From Oceanobacillus manasiensis (GTDB taxonomy: Bacteria > Bacillota > Bacilli > Bacillales > Amphibacillaceae), in contig NZ_CCDL010000003.1 of assembly GCF_000724085.1 (NCBI RefSeq), forward strand, positions 574,379 through 638,378: a stretch of DNA of 64,000 nt. Direction: 5' to 3'. The notes beneath the pieces are model-generated. The model saw only the letters and a program-made list of their open reading frames with translations, was not told the origin of the DNA and did no database searches. A program made the position numbers and the translations under genes. Below, one piece after another: positions 63,867-64,000 of the stretch. Positions within the stretch are counted from its first letter, which is position 1; every line of letters begins with the position of its first letter.

Positions 63867-64000
63867 GTTGCTTCAAAAAAGCGACGCCAACAAATTGCTC
63901 TTTGAAAACTGAACAAAACAACTAGTATGTCAAGGAAAAACAGACTTTCTGTTTTTCGAAGAAATACAAGCAGAAGCCAGTATTCTGCGAAAGCTAAGAC
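63867..64000 (+). other. 5' leader of an rRNA operon (16S lies beyond the window)
   Basis: The leader carries TGCTCTTTGAAA at 63896, a boxA antitermination motif, then GAAAACTGAACAAAAC as in Bacillus rrn leaders, and a GAAAAACAGA/CTGTTTTTC hairpin at 63934-63957. No 16S sequence begins before base 64000. Confidence 0.85.

Noticed and set aside
63900..64000. 16S rRNA gene
   Set aside because: Only the promoter region and leader with boxA are present; no 16S start sequence appears before the window ends.

Overview
The window is chromosomal DNA of a low-GC Gram-positive spore former of the family Bacillaceae. The evidence is dense operons with strong AGGAGG-type ribosome binding sites, splA-splB, a YcnK-type regulator, YjzC, CsbD, YabR, a yuaF-floT pair with a textbook sigma-W promoter, an S-box riboswitch, Bacillus-type LexA boxes and an rRNA promoter region at the right edge. 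The gene content resembles halotolerant marine genera such as Virgibacillus or Oceanobacillus, but that assignment is inference. I see no transposase, phage, CRISPR array or tRNA gene.

Layout. 0-7.7 kb: a peptide-type ABC transporter (5' end outside the window) co-directional with a DadA-like flavin oxidoreductase, malate synthase G and a fumarylacetoacetase-family enzyme, which looks like one catabolic operon feeding glyoxylate to malate. 8-11 kb: a LytR-CpsA-Psr protein divergent from an XRE/DUF1232 regulator and a RodA/FtsW protein, with two identical 15-bp palindromes between them. 11-22 kb: HMG-CoA synthase, an aldehyde dehydrogenase, a TerC protein, small enzymes, a TauE/SafE exporter, a DUF2243/CtaG pair, a cupin, an SOS-controlled WYL/YolD pair, a nuclease-fold protein and a ZIP transporter. 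23-25 kb: UV photoproduct repair (splAB plus a pyrimidine-dimer glycosylase-like gene). 25-31.4 kb: a frameshifted DUF4396 gene, MtnU/MtnE of methionine salvage and metNIQ behind a SAM riboswitch. 31.6-39.1 kb: an RNase H-like protein, a LuxR-type regulator with a degenerate receiver, a large double-kinase hybrid sensor, YabR, a PadR/DUF1700/DUF4097 operon and CsbD. 39.3-41.7 kb: a 790-residue protein joining a terpene-synthase-like half to a complete prenyl diphosphate synthase. 41.9-43.4 kb: a YeeE/YedE sulfur transporter and YjzC.

44.7-52.7 kb holds the most coherent accessory system: two glycosyltransferases, a collagen-like protein with Gly-X-Thr repeats, and homologues of all four enzymes that convert UDP-GlcNAc to a UDP-2,3-diacetamido-uronic acid. 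Together they suggest a glycosylated collagen-like surface, probably spore-surface, glycoprotein. The collagen-like gene carries a one-base frameshift inside a 45-bp tandem repeat.

53-64 kb: a copper-type DeoR/NosL regulator with a His-rich lipoprotein, TetR plus MATE efflux, a decayed glycerophosphodiesterase, a potassium channel, a cation antiporter, flotillin with its NfeD partner, a CBS protein, a flavin reductase-like protein and tandem rRNA promoters. The 16S gene itself lies beyond the end.

An intergenic element with a conserved stem-loop and paired base changes occurs at three places (about 13.97, 43.50 and 52.81 kb) and matches no family I can name.
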